A model generated the notes under the pieces. That model searched no databases. It was not told the DNA's origin and was given only the letters and a program-made list of their open reading frames with translations. A stretch of 7,298 nt of DNA from Planctomycetaceae bacterium. GTDB lineage: Bacteria > Planctomycetota > Planctomycetia > Pirellulales > Thermoguttaceae. The position numbers were made by a program, and so were the translations under genes. Of this stretch, positions 1 through 6,249 are shown in pieces (the stretch's first letter is position 1; every line of letters starts with the position of its first letter). The stretch is taken from positions 1 through 7,298 of the forward strand of contig JAITDV010000273.1 of NCBI GenBank assembly GCA_031282385.1, written 5' to 3'.

Positions 1-140
1 GGAATTAAAGATTGCCTGCAAAAAGTAAACTCCACACACAAAAAATCTCTAAAAAAAACGCTCTCACTAAAATTTCAAACCTTCGAAAAGAACCAAATTA
101 TGGCAGGATAGAGTATAGCAACATTGATTGTTTTTTATAT

Positions 141-158
141 GCGACCCCGAAGAGGTCG
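141..158. repeat. Small REP-like hairpin
   Basis: CGACC at 142-146 can pair with GGTCG at 154-158 around a 7-base loop. The GCGACC...GGTCG core matches the stems of the two larger hairpins at 349-371 and 488-511, so it may be a reduced relative of them. It lies just outside the left edge of the nested inverted-repeat element at 162-322. Five base pairs could also arise by chance. Confidence 0.35.
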
Positions 159-161
159 GAT

Positions 162-322
162 AATTGCCAACCTTATTTTTAACCTGATTTTTCTGACGAA
201 ACAACCTTAGTAGCAAAAATGACAACACAACCCAAACCTTATTACCTTATTTTATTTTTGTAATAAGGTAATTTAGGGGAGACTTTGGGGCTACTAAGGT
301 TATTTTTCATAACAAGGCAACA
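162..322. mobile_element. Nested inverted-repeat element, copy 1 (degenerate ends)
   Basis: Three nested stems are visible. The middle stem is a perfect 12-bp pair, AACCTTAGTAGC (203-214) with GCTACTAAGGTT (290-301). The inner stem pairs TTACCTTATT (242-251) with AATAAGGTAA (262-271) and continues with CCT (237-239) to AGG (275-277). The outer arms are eroded: TTGCCAACCTTATT on the left faces AACAAGGCAAC on the right. The left flank 167-214 aligns closely with the reverse complement of the right flank of copy 2 (including GACGAAACAACC), which supports common descent. I see no GTAA-type terminal repeats or target duplication here, unlike the other two copies, so its true ends are unknown. No protein is encoded. 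It lies downstream of the Sel1 gene. Confidence 0.7.
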
Positions 323-340
323 TCGTATGGTAGGCAATTG

Positions 341-519
341 AATGGTAGGCGACCTTTCGCTGAAAGGTCGCGCCGGTTGATCTGTAATTGACTCCAATCG
401 GATATGCCCTTCATAAATATTCTGTTATTGAATCAACACGCAGTAGGAGGGACATTGCCTTCTGGTGTCAATTATTGTCCAACCGGCGCGACCCTTCGGA
501 GAAGGGATCGCCTACCATT
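341..519. repeat. Inverted pair of REP-like hairpins (BIME-like)
   Basis: A roughly 40-base unit at 341-379 is repeated in inverse orientation at 480-519. Shared ends are AATGGTAGGCGA and CGCGCCGGTTG. Each unit contains its own hairpin. The left is GCGACCTTTC (349-358) with GAAAGGTCGC (362-371), loop GCT. The right is GCGACCCTTC (488-497) with GAAGGGATCGC (501-511), loop GGA and one bulged A. The stems differ between units but stay paired, so the structure is conserved rather than only the sequence. Paired inverted extragenic palindromes of this kind resemble BIMEs. The 100 bases between the arms hold no recognisable gene. The right arm ends 29 bases from the stop codon of the Sel1 gene, so the pair could also end or protect that transcript. 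Confidence 0.7.
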
Positions 520-547
520 GTGGTTGCCGTGAACGCGGTGTTCTTTA

Positions 548-2785
548 TCAGTTCGGCACTTTGCCACCAATGCAACCGGCAGGACAAGGAGCTTCCCAAC
601 ATCGCCATTTACTAACGTCGTGAAACGGGATTAATGGTGCCCCCGGTTTATATTTAGAAAACGTTGCATTTCTGCCTTCGACATTCGTTGACATCCATCC
701 TTTTCCACTTCCGTTGCATGTGTCACACTGACGCCATCCATCGCCCGAACCGCCGCCTGAATAGCCGCCGCCTGAATAGCCGCCGCCGCTACTTGCGGCT
801 TTTATCATTTCGTGTCCGCCAGCAAGAATGGCTCCAAAAAACAAAAGCGCGTTCATTTGCGCATTCAATTTTTTGTCTTTTTCTTGTTCCATCGTTTCGA
901 TTTTTGCGAGCAACTCTTGCGATCTCTTACTTCCCAGTTCAGCGGCTTTGTTGATCGACTTTATTGCTTCGTCTTTGTTTCTCAGATTGTAATAGTAGAC
1001 GCCGAGATCGTTGTATGATTCTGTATTACCTTGTTCCGCCGCCTTGTGAAGCCATTCCAGTGCTTTGATGTAATCTTTTGTAACGCCTTCACCTAAATAG
1101 TAGCAGTGACCGAGACTGTGTTGTGCATACGTATTTCCTTGTTCCGCCGCCTTGCGGTACCACTTTACCGCTTCGGCATAATCTTTTGTAACGCCTTCAC
1201 CATGCCGGTAACAATGACCGAGATTGTTCTGTGCATACGTATTTCCTTGTTCCGCCGCCTTGCGGTACCACTTTACTGCTTCGGCGTAATCTTTTGTAAC
1301 GCCTTCACCATACTGGTAACAATAACCGAGATTGTTCTGTGCTGAGGCATATCCTTGTTCCGCCGCCTTGCGAAACCACTTTACCGCTTCGGCATAATCT
1401 TTTGTAACGCCTTCACCACGCTTGTAACAATAACCGAGATAGTTCTGCGCCGTCGCCTCTCCTTGTTCCGCCGCCTTGCGAAACCATTTCACCGCTTCGG
1501 CATAATCTTTTGTAACGCCTTCACCACGATAGTAGCGAATACCGAGATTGTTCTGTACCAACTCATTTCCTTTTTCCGCCACCTTGCGGTACCACTTTAC
1601 TGCTTCAGCAGAATCCTTCTCAACGCCTCTACCATTATCGTAGCAGTGACCGAGATTGTGTTGTGCATACGTATTTCCTTGTTCCGCCGCCTTGCGAAAC
1701 CACTTCACCGCTTCTGCGTAATTCTGCTTAACGCCTCTACCACTATAGTAGCGTTCGCCGAGTCTGTTTTGCGCATTCGCATCTCCTTTTTCCGCTTCTT
1801 GTTCCAATTTTTCCGCTTCTTGTGCATCCAATTTTTCTGGTCCAATAATTAGCGACAGATACAAGCGGCTTGTGAATTGGGATTCCGCGGATCCCTCTTT
1901 TTCTAATAAGACAACGGCAAGAAATTTTTTTGCATCTGTGTTTCCTTGTTCCGCCGCCTTGCGAAACCACTTGACGGCTTCGGCATTATCCTTCTCAACG
2001 CCCTTACCAAAATAGTAACAGTTACCGAGATTGTACTGCGCATCTGTATTTCCTTGTTCCGCCGCCTTTCGGTACCACTTTACCGCTTCGGCATAATCTT
2101 TCGTAGCACCTGTACCTTGCTCGTAACAGAAACCGAGCCAGGCTTGGGACACCGCATAACCTTGTTCCGCCGCTTTGCGATACCATTTCACCGCTTCGGC
2201 ATAATCTTTCGTAACGCCTTCACCACGATAGTAACGGACACCGAGCTTGTTTTGCGCCTCTGCATATCCTTGTTCTGCCGCCTTTCGGTACCACTTTACC
2301 GCTTCGGCATAATCTTTTTCCACACCGCAACCTGAACGATAAGCCGCCCCCAATTCGCTTTGTCCAACGGCACTGTTTTGTTCAGCCGCTTTGCGGTACC
2401 ACTTATACGCTTCGTTTTTATCAACAGCAACACCAAAACCGTTTTGGTAACAATTTCCACGACTGCATTGGGCGTAAGGATTCCCCTTGTCTGCAAGTTT
2501 GGAACCGCGCTGGTGTAATTCCGAACCTTTGTCTTCATTTGTGATACACCCGTTTATCCCGTTTCTATAACATTCTGCCAAAATATAGAGGGCAGCAGGA
2601 TTGTCTTTTTCGGCTTCGGTTTCCAAAATGTTTTTGGGCGTTTGCCAATTAATTTCGGCAACACCTCCGTTTTCACCGGCAGCAACAAATGGCACGCCGT
2701 TAAGGTTGTATTGGTTAATAAATGTCCATACGCCTAAAGTTAGAACGAGGACAAACGTTACAATAGTTTTCAAAGTTTTTTTCAT
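548..2785 (-). CDS. Sel1-repeat protein with N-terminal signal/anchor and C-terminal DnaJ-like zinc tail
   Basis: The product has 745 residues. Residues 1-25 have a basic start and a hydrophobic stretch (about 8-22), read as a signal peptide or signal anchor, so the bulk probably lies outside the cytoplasm. Residues 62-282 and 335-620 are Sel1/TPR-like repeats of about 36 residues with the consensus LGxxYxxGxGVxKDYAEAVKWYRKAAEQG-type pattern; about twelve are canonical. Residues 283-334 are a divergent linker rich in Glu. A short hydrophobic patch (about 645-657) precedes a Gly/Ser-rich tract (664-683). The tail has CDTCNGSG (Cys687, Cys690) and CPAGCIGG (Cys734, Cys738), plus Cys729, like a DnaJ-type zinc site. 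Sel1 repeats form helical scaffolds for protein binding; no specific partner or catalytic role can be read. The ATG has no clear Shine-Dalgarno site, but the signal sequence supports this start. Confidence 0.93.
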   Translation of the reverse strand: MKKTLKTIVTFVLVLTLGVWTFINQYNLNGVPFVAAGENGGVAEINWQTPKNILETEAEKDNPAALYILAECYRNGINGCITNEDKGSELHQRGSKLADKGNPYAQCSRGNCYQNGFGVAVDKNEAYKWYRKAAEQNSAVGQSELGAAYRSGCGVEKDYAEAVKWYRKAAEQGYAEAQNKLGVRYYRGEGVTKDYAEAVKWYRKAAEQGYAVSQAWLGFCYEQGTGATKDYAEAVKWYRKAAEQGNTDAQYNLGNCYYFGKGVEKDNAEAVKWFRKAAEQGNTDAKKFLAVVLLEKEGSAESQFTSRLYLSLIIGPEKLDAQEAEKLEQEAEKGDANAQNRLGERYYSGRGVKQNYAEAVKWFRKAAEQGNTYAQHNLGHCYDNGRGVEKDSAEAVKWYRKVAEKGNELVQNNLGIRYYRGEGVTKDYAEAVKWFRKAAEQGEATAQNYLGYCYKRGEGVTKDYAEAVKWFRKAAEQGYASAQNNLGYCYQYGEGVTKDYAEAVKWYRKAAEQGNTYAQNNLGHCYRHGEGVTKDYAEAVKWYRKAAEQGNTYAQHSLGHCYYLGEGVTKDYIKALEWLHKAAEQGNTESYNDLGVYYYNLRNKDEAIKSINKAAELGSKRSQELLAKIETMEQEKDKKLNAQMNALLFFGAILAGGHEMIKAASSGGGYSGGGYSGGGSGDGWRQCDTCNGSGKGWMSTNVEGRNATFSKYKPGAPLIPFHDVSKWRCWEAPCPAGCIGGKVPN
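1022..2377 (-). repeat. Near-identical 108-bp coding repeats of the Sel1 array
   Basis: Within the Sel1 gene, a 108-bp unit recurs in two blocks, about 1022-1783 and 1940-2377. Neighbouring units are almost identical in the part coding for KDYAEAVKWYRKAAEQG (plus-strand hallmarks CCGCCGCCTTGCG and CGGCATAATCTTT). The variable part of each unit is the helix around LGxxYxxG. Such nucleotide identity points to recent duplication or gene conversion, and the repeat number could change by recombination or be miscounted in short-read assembly. The Gly-rich stretch near 746-793 is a second, 12-bp tandem repeat. Confidence 0.85.
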
Positions 2786-2800
2786 AATAGTTTATATTTG

Positions 2801-2832
2801 GTTAAAGGGTTAAACAGTTAAAAGGGTTAAAG
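2801..2832. repeat. 16-bp imperfect direct repeat upstream of the Sel1 gene
   Basis: GTTAAAGGGTTAAACA (2801-2816) is followed immediately by GTTAAAAGGGTTAAAG (2817-2832), differing mainly by one extra A. It lies 16 to 47 bases upstream of the Sel1 start codon, within the expected promoter or leader. It could be an operator or part of the promoter, but no standard -35/-10 pair can be assigned with confidence. Confidence 0.4.
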
Positions 2833-2839
2833 TTTAAAC

Positions 2840-2892
2840 GGCATTGCCCCTTTCGGGGCGAAATCAAAATAAAATAACAAAGCCGCAATGCC
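2840..2892. other. Hairpin plus flanking inverted repeat in the SIR2-Sel1 spacer
   Basis: GCCCC (2846-2850) pairs with GGGGC (2855-2859). Read on the minus strand the loop is GAAA, a stable GNRA tetraloop. A wider 8-bp pair, GGCATTGC (2840-2847) with GCAATGCC (2885-2892), overlaps the small hairpin by two bases, so the two could form alternative folds. It could sit in the Sel1 5' leader or end transcripts from the SIR2 gene, but no U-tract follows on the minus strand. Confidence 0.4.
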
Positions 2893-2954
2893 CAATTACT
2901 GAATTGTTGCTATTGAATATGTTCAACTAAAAACACACAACTGAAGAGTTACAA

Positions 2955-3004
2955 ATTGTTTATAACAATCCGCAAGACGGCAACCGCGCCGTCGGCGGCG
3001 GTTG
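2955..3004 (-). terminator. GC-rich hairpin directly after the SIR2 stop codon (possible terminator)
   Basis: On the minus strand, the base after the TGA stop begins CAACCG...CGGTTG (2981-3004), an approximately 10-bp stem with one bulge and a 3-base loop. A second small palindrome, ATTGTT/AACAAT (2955-2969), follows. There is no run of U directly after the large stem, so it is a weak match to a Rho-independent terminator. It may instead protect the mRNA 3' end. An alternative pairing GACGGC/GCCGTC overlaps it. Confidence 0.4.
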
Positions 3005-5209
3005 TCAGTTGTTTGGTTTGTCTCTGCCGTTCTTGATTTTTTCAAGTTCGGAAATAATGAGATTGATTTGGTTTGCAACAAATTCAGTATGGTTTTGTGT
3101 CGAAAGAATCTTGTGAATTTCCGGCAAAAAAACTTTCGGGTTGTCAATGTGATACCTGCTGCTGAGCAACCATTTACTGTCAGAATCCAGTTTGCCTCGG
3201 TAGAATGATATGATATCCGTTGCAATTTTTATGTTTGTTTCTTTCCGCCCATAGTATAACAACTGAAACTGAACGTTTAACGAACGGATATACTTTTGTT
3301 CGTCCCTGTCTTCCAGATAAGCACTACAAATTTTTTCTATGTCTTTCAGTGCCGCTTCTTCCAAATCCTGCTGCGGACATTGTGAAACCTTTAACGTTGC
3401 AAGCAAACATTCGGCTATGCTGTAACGTAAAACAAGTTTGTCGTTGCGGTATTCGTCAAGCGAATCGGGTGAAAACAGATGTTTTTTCGCTTTTTCAAAA
3501 AAATCTATTGCTTTACGGCTATTTCCTCTTTTATTCCAGAGTTCGCCCAGGTTTTTGTAGTTCTGGAATAAGCCGTAGTAATCACCGAGTTGGTGGCGGT
3601 AGCGTTTTGATTCATTTAAACACTCTTCTGCATCTTTAAGTATTTTATCTTTATCCGCCTGTGGAGTTGTTTCTTTGACGGAATTGATGTAATTGATGCC
3701 GAGTGTATTCAGTACAGTTGCCAGTGTCGTTATATCGCCTGTTTCGCTAAGCGTTTTTTCTATATTCGCCACTTCGGTTACTAATTTACTGATATTTCCG
3801 TCTAGCGAATGTAATTCTTCATAGCGTGTGAGTTTCGATAAGGAATCGGTTTTGATTTGAGGATCGCATTGTTCTTCGTATTTCGTAATATATGTCCTCG
3901 CCAGTTCTATTGCAACAGGAGTTTTCGTTTTTTGGCGGCTTAATCGCAGACAATTTGCCCGTTTGACTATTGCCGTTACAATGTTATTGCAGGCAAATGT
4001 CATGTCTTTTGAGTCGCATTGTTTCTGAATGTGATTTTGACATCGGAAAATAATATCGTCCAATACAGACAACGCTAATTCATATTTGTTTTCGTCTCTG
4101 AATTGAATGTAAATATCCGCCAATAATTGACGGACGTCGATTTCATTTTGGAATACGAGACAAAGTTTCAATGCTTCTTCGGCAAGCGTTACGGCTTTTT
4201 TAAGAGAACCGCACCGCAACCAATAACGGGACAACAGAACAAGTCCGTCATATTTTCGCCATCTTGTTAAAAATGCAGGTTTCGGAAGAGGTTTCTTTGC
4301 AAAACTAATCAGTTTGTCTAATTCTAATTTTTTGAAATCATCAATATTATTATTTAATTTGTAAACAACATCTTTTATAAAATCTCCGGTATTACCCCAA
4401 TACAAAACAGCGGATTTCCGTTTTGTAAAAAATTCCTTGATAGATTCGTATTCTCCCATCGGCAATTGATCGTCTTCTGGGGGCTTTTTTATGACAAGCC
4501 AATATTTCAATAATATTTCTTCGAACGGCTGTTCCTTATTAAACGCTGTCCAGTATGCTGTTTTTACAGTCTTATCTTCTGGCTTATCAACATCATCTTG
4601 CTGTAAAACTGGTTGATTGCTGAAATGGTCAGCACCGCTGTAACCCAAGAATACGCAATCGCATTCTTTAACACAATTTTCCAGTGTTTTGCGTGTTTCA
4701 GTAAACACGCCTTTTCCGACCTGATTCAAAAGAAAACGTATCGACGCATACTTGTCTTTTTCGGGTTTGTCTTCGGGTTTGTCCGGTTCGATAGTACCGT
4801 GAACCTTATAGAGTTTTTTGTCTTTGGCATCAAAGTTGGAGTCATTTATTCCGTTTTCAGTCTCAAAAATTACCGCAAGCGTTTCGTCTGGATACAATTC
4901 TTTGTATGCCTGCTCTATTAACGTATCGACATTCGGCGTAAAAACATAATGCCCGCAATGAATAACAGCAGCAAGATAATAGTGATAAAGATTGGGAGTA
5001 TCCGACTGAAGTCCATCATAAAACTTAAATATCTCCTCGCCCGCCGAATTATACGCCATTTGAAGCAATACTTCGGGACGGAGACGTTTTGCAATAAAGT
5101 CTCTGTCCGGTTCGTCCGCTTCGGTAAGACATTGCAGAATATGTTTACTAAAATCTAAAAAATTGGGTAAACCGGAATTGATAGAAATTCCCGCTCCGAC
5201 AAAAAACAT
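3005..5209 (-). CDS. SIR2-like NAD-binding domain protein with C-terminal TPR-type helical repeats
   Basis: From the ATG at 5209 the product has 734 residues. The N-terminal SIR2-like fold shows FFVGAGISINSGLP (residues 2-15, NAD-binding loop), TPNVDTLIE (91-99, the TxNxD motif with the catalytic-type Asn), KVHGT (135-139, catalytic His137) and VFLGYSGADHF (186-196). From about residue 320 on it is helical and TPR-like (for example 322-350 and 545-578). SIR2 domains joined to helical sensor regions are known as NAD-depleting anti-phage effectors, so a defence role is a reasonable inference. The 5209 ATG lies only four residues before GAGIS and so cuts off the usual first helix. The frame stays open upstream for 70 codons to a stop at 5420-5422. 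The part just upstream (SDLKDILVNAVLKPKTPL) reads as genuine SIR2 N-terminus, but this extension has no ATG, GTG or TTG. The true start therefore lies across the tandem repeats described separately. Confidence 0.88.
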   Translation of the reverse strand: MFFVGAGISINSGLPNFLDFSKHILQCLTEADEPDRDFIAKRLRPEVLLQMAYNSAGEEIFKFYDGLQSDTPNLYHYYLAAVIHCGHYVFTPNVDTLIEQAYKELYPDETLAVIFETENGINDSNFDAKDKKLYKVHGTIEPDKPEDKPEKDKYASIRFLLNQVGKGVFTETRKTLENCVKECDCVFLGYSGADHFSNQPVLQQDDVDKPEDKTVKTAYWTAFNKEQPFEEILLKYWLVIKKPPEDDQLPMGEYESIKEFFTKRKSAVLYWGNTGDFIKDVVYKLNNNIDDFKKLELDKLISFAKKPLPKPAFLTRWRKYDGLVLLSRYWLRCGSLKKAVTLAEEALKLCLVFQNEIDVRQLLADIYIQFRDENKYELALSVLDDIIFRCQNHIQKQCDSKDMTFACNNIVTAIVKRANCLRLSRQKTKTPVAIELARTYITKYEEQCDPQIKTDSLSKLTRYEELHSLDGNISKLVTEVANIEKTLSETGDITTLATVLNTLGINYINSVKETTPQADKDKILKDAEECLNESKRYRHQLGDYYGLFQNYKNLGELWNKRGNSRKAIDFFEKAKKHLFSPDSLDEYRNDKLVLRYSIAECLLATLKVSQCPQQDLEEAALKDIEKICSAYLEDRDEQKYIRSLNVQFQLLYYGRKETNIKIATDIISFYRGKLDSDSKWLLSSRYHIDNPKVFLPEIHKILSTQNHTEFVANQINLIISELEKIKNGRDKPNN

Positions 5210-5270
5210 TAGCGGTGTTTTCGGTTTCAGAACGGCATTGACAAGAATGTCCTTTAAATCAGACGAAGTG

Positions 5271-5300
5271 TCCCGTTCCCGTTCCCGTTCCCGTTCCCGT
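5271..5300. repeat. Hexamer tandem repeat, 5 copies of TCCCGT
   Basis: Five perfect copies of TCCCGT occupy 5271-5300. On the minus strand in the SIR2 frame they encode alternating Arg-Glu residues just before TSSDLKDIL. Because the unit is six bases, changes in copy number would keep the frame and only lengthen or shorten a charged linker. The array directly adjoins the heptamer array, sharing the T at 5300. Confidence 0.95.
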
Positions 5301-5348
5301 GACTGCTGACTGCTGACTGCTGACTGCTGACTGCTGACTGCTGACTGC
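5300..5348. repeat. Heptamer tandem repeat, 7 copies of TGACTGC
   Basis: Seven perfect copies of TGACTGC occupy 5300-5348. The minus strand reads (GCAGTCA)7, encoding AVSSQQS periods in the SIR2 frame. Seven is not a multiple of three, so every gain or loss of a copy changes the reading frame between anything upstream and the SIR2 gene downstream. Perfect identity implies recent expansion or ongoing slippage. Heptameric repeats of this kind are also scattered between genes in some genomes, so a neutral origin is possible. Confidence 0.95.
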
Positions 5349-5349
5349 G

Positions 5350-5370
5350 CATATTCGTACCTTATCCTTT
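5350..5370 (-). promoter_or_regulatory. Candidate ribosome site and upstream start for the SIR2 gene (currently out of frame)
   Basis: On the minus strand AAAGGATAAGG precedes the ATG at 5352-5350; the AAGG at 5363-5360 is seven bases from it. This is the best Shine-Dalgarno-like start upstream of the SIR2 gene. The ATG reads straight into the heptamer array but in another frame, giving a 32-codon product (SQQSAVSSQQ then GNGNGN) that stops at 5254-5256. With 8 or 5 heptamers instead of 7 it would enter the SIR2 frame. Confidence 0.45.
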
Positions 5371-5624
5371 CATACGTTGATTTTTCCCAACTATGTATTC
5401 GTAAAAATCCTTGATTTTCTTAATTTTATACTCAACACACTTGAATTTTCGATTTTTATTTTAGAGTTCATGTTTGGCATATCCTCAAAGTCCCTTTTGT
5501 TACTGACGTCCCTTAACAAAAATGACAACCGAAATTTCTTAAAGAGTGAATAGTGTACCATCGGTTTGGAATGTGTCAAGCGGCAAGGAAGGAAATTTTT
5601 CCCCACAGAAATATCATATTGCAG

Positions 5625-5936
5625 GTAACTATTCAGTTGCCCATGGTTTTCCAAACGGCTCGGCGATTCCAGCCCTTATTTATCAATTTATCAAAATTCC
5701 CTTAGTAGCCCACAACTTCCTCAAACGCGCCCTTATGCCCTTATCAATGAGTTGTTATCAAAAAAATGTTTGGAACGAAAAATAAGGGACTAAGGGCGCG
5801 TGGGGAGGAATGGTCGGCTACTAAAGGAAAAGTGATAAATAAGGGCTGCCATGATAATGTCTGTCGGGAAACGAGGCAAACCAGACAATAATTGCTAGAT
5901 GCCGGTTTATTGGGTTTTAGGCTACGGAATAGTTAC
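5625..5936. mobile_element. MITE-like nested inverted-repeat element, copy 3 (312 bp)
   Basis: Ends are GTAACTATTC (5625-5634) and GAATAGTTAC (5927-5936), a perfect 10-bp terminal pair that continues imperfectly inward. The core has three nested stems. Outer: CAGCCCTTATTTATCA (5670-5685) with TGATAAATAAGGGCTG (5833-5848), perfect. Middle: TTCCCTTAGTAGCC (5697-5710) with GGCTACTAAAGGAA (5816-5829), one mismatch. Inner: 5726-5744 with 5782-5800, 17 of 19 paired, including CGCGCCCTTA/TAAGGGCGCG. The flanks TATTGCAG (left) and TATCGACT (right) agree at only about half the positions, so a target duplication is not clear. There is no transposase, so the element would need one supplied in trans. The GTAA end suggests IS66-family mobilisation, an inference from known IS66 ends. 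Confidence 0.7.
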
Positions 5937-5962
5937 TATCGACTTAAATAATGATAAAAACT

Positions 5963-6249
5963 GTAATATTTCAGTGGAATTTTTTGAACACGTGAATATC
6001 GGGTAACCAACCTCATTTTTCCGAAGAAAACAATTTAACAAAAAAACCTCAGTAGCAAAAAGTCCACAACAATTAACCTCATTACCTCATTTATTCGTTA
6101 AGTAATCAAATTTCTAATGAGGTAATAAGGTTAATTGTGTGAGGAGATCATTGGCTACTGAGGTTGTTTCGTCATAAAAATTAGGTTGAAAATGAGGTTG
6201 GTTGGTTCGATAATTCTTACCTTATTCAAAAATTTCACTGAAATATTAC
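5963..6249. mobile_element. MITE-like nested inverted-repeat element, copy 2 (287 bp), with 8-bp target duplication
   Basis: Terminal repeats are GTAATATTTCAGTG (5963-5976) and CACTGAAATATTAC (6236-6249), perfect over 14 bp and continuing with few mismatches for about ten more. They are flanked by identical TAAAAACT at 5955-5962 and 6250-6257, a textbook 8-bp target duplication. Core stems are as follows. Outer: AACCAACCTCATTTT (6005-6019) with its exact complement at 6189-6203. Middle: AACCTCAGTAGC (6045-6056) with GCTACTGAGGTT (6154-6165), perfect. Inner: 6071-6091 with 6116-6136, 20 of 21 paired. No protein is encoded. GTAA ends with 8-bp duplications are typical of IS66-family elements, so this is probably a non-autonomous relative. 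It has landed in the reading frame of the decayed gene. Confidence 0.82.

Noticed and set aside
1..140. Possible promoter, tRNA or small gene at the left edge
   Set aside because: I found no cloverleaf, convincing promoter or coding frame; this stretch is AT-rich with nothing I can support.
388..615. A 75-codon plus-strand open frame
   Set aside because: It crosses the REP-like hairpin pair and the end of the Sel1 gene, so it is a chance frame.
1106..1852. Plus-strand open frames with repeated FRRLA-type sequence opposite the Sel1 gene
   Set aside because: They are the antisense of the 108-bp Sel1 repeats; their periodicity is inherited from the real minus-strand gene.
1022..2377. Regularly spaced repeats suggesting a CRISPR array
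   Set aside because: The units are 108 bp, in frame, and encode Sel1 repeats; there are no short repeats with unrelated spacers.
5407..5477. A short minus-strand frame ending KIKKIKDFYEYIVGKNQRMKG as the C-terminus of a lost upstream gene
   Set aside because: About two dozen codons in Lys/Ile-rich AT-rich sequence is too short to distinguish from chance.
5391..5654. An 87-codon minus-strand open frame as an independent gene
   Set aside because: Its start lies inside the element at 5625-5936. The rest is better explained as the joined tail of the decayed gene running on in a shifted frame.
5546..5785. A 79-codon plus-strand open frame
   Set aside because: It runs from the decayed gene's antisense strand into the stems of the inserted element, with no coding character or start signal.
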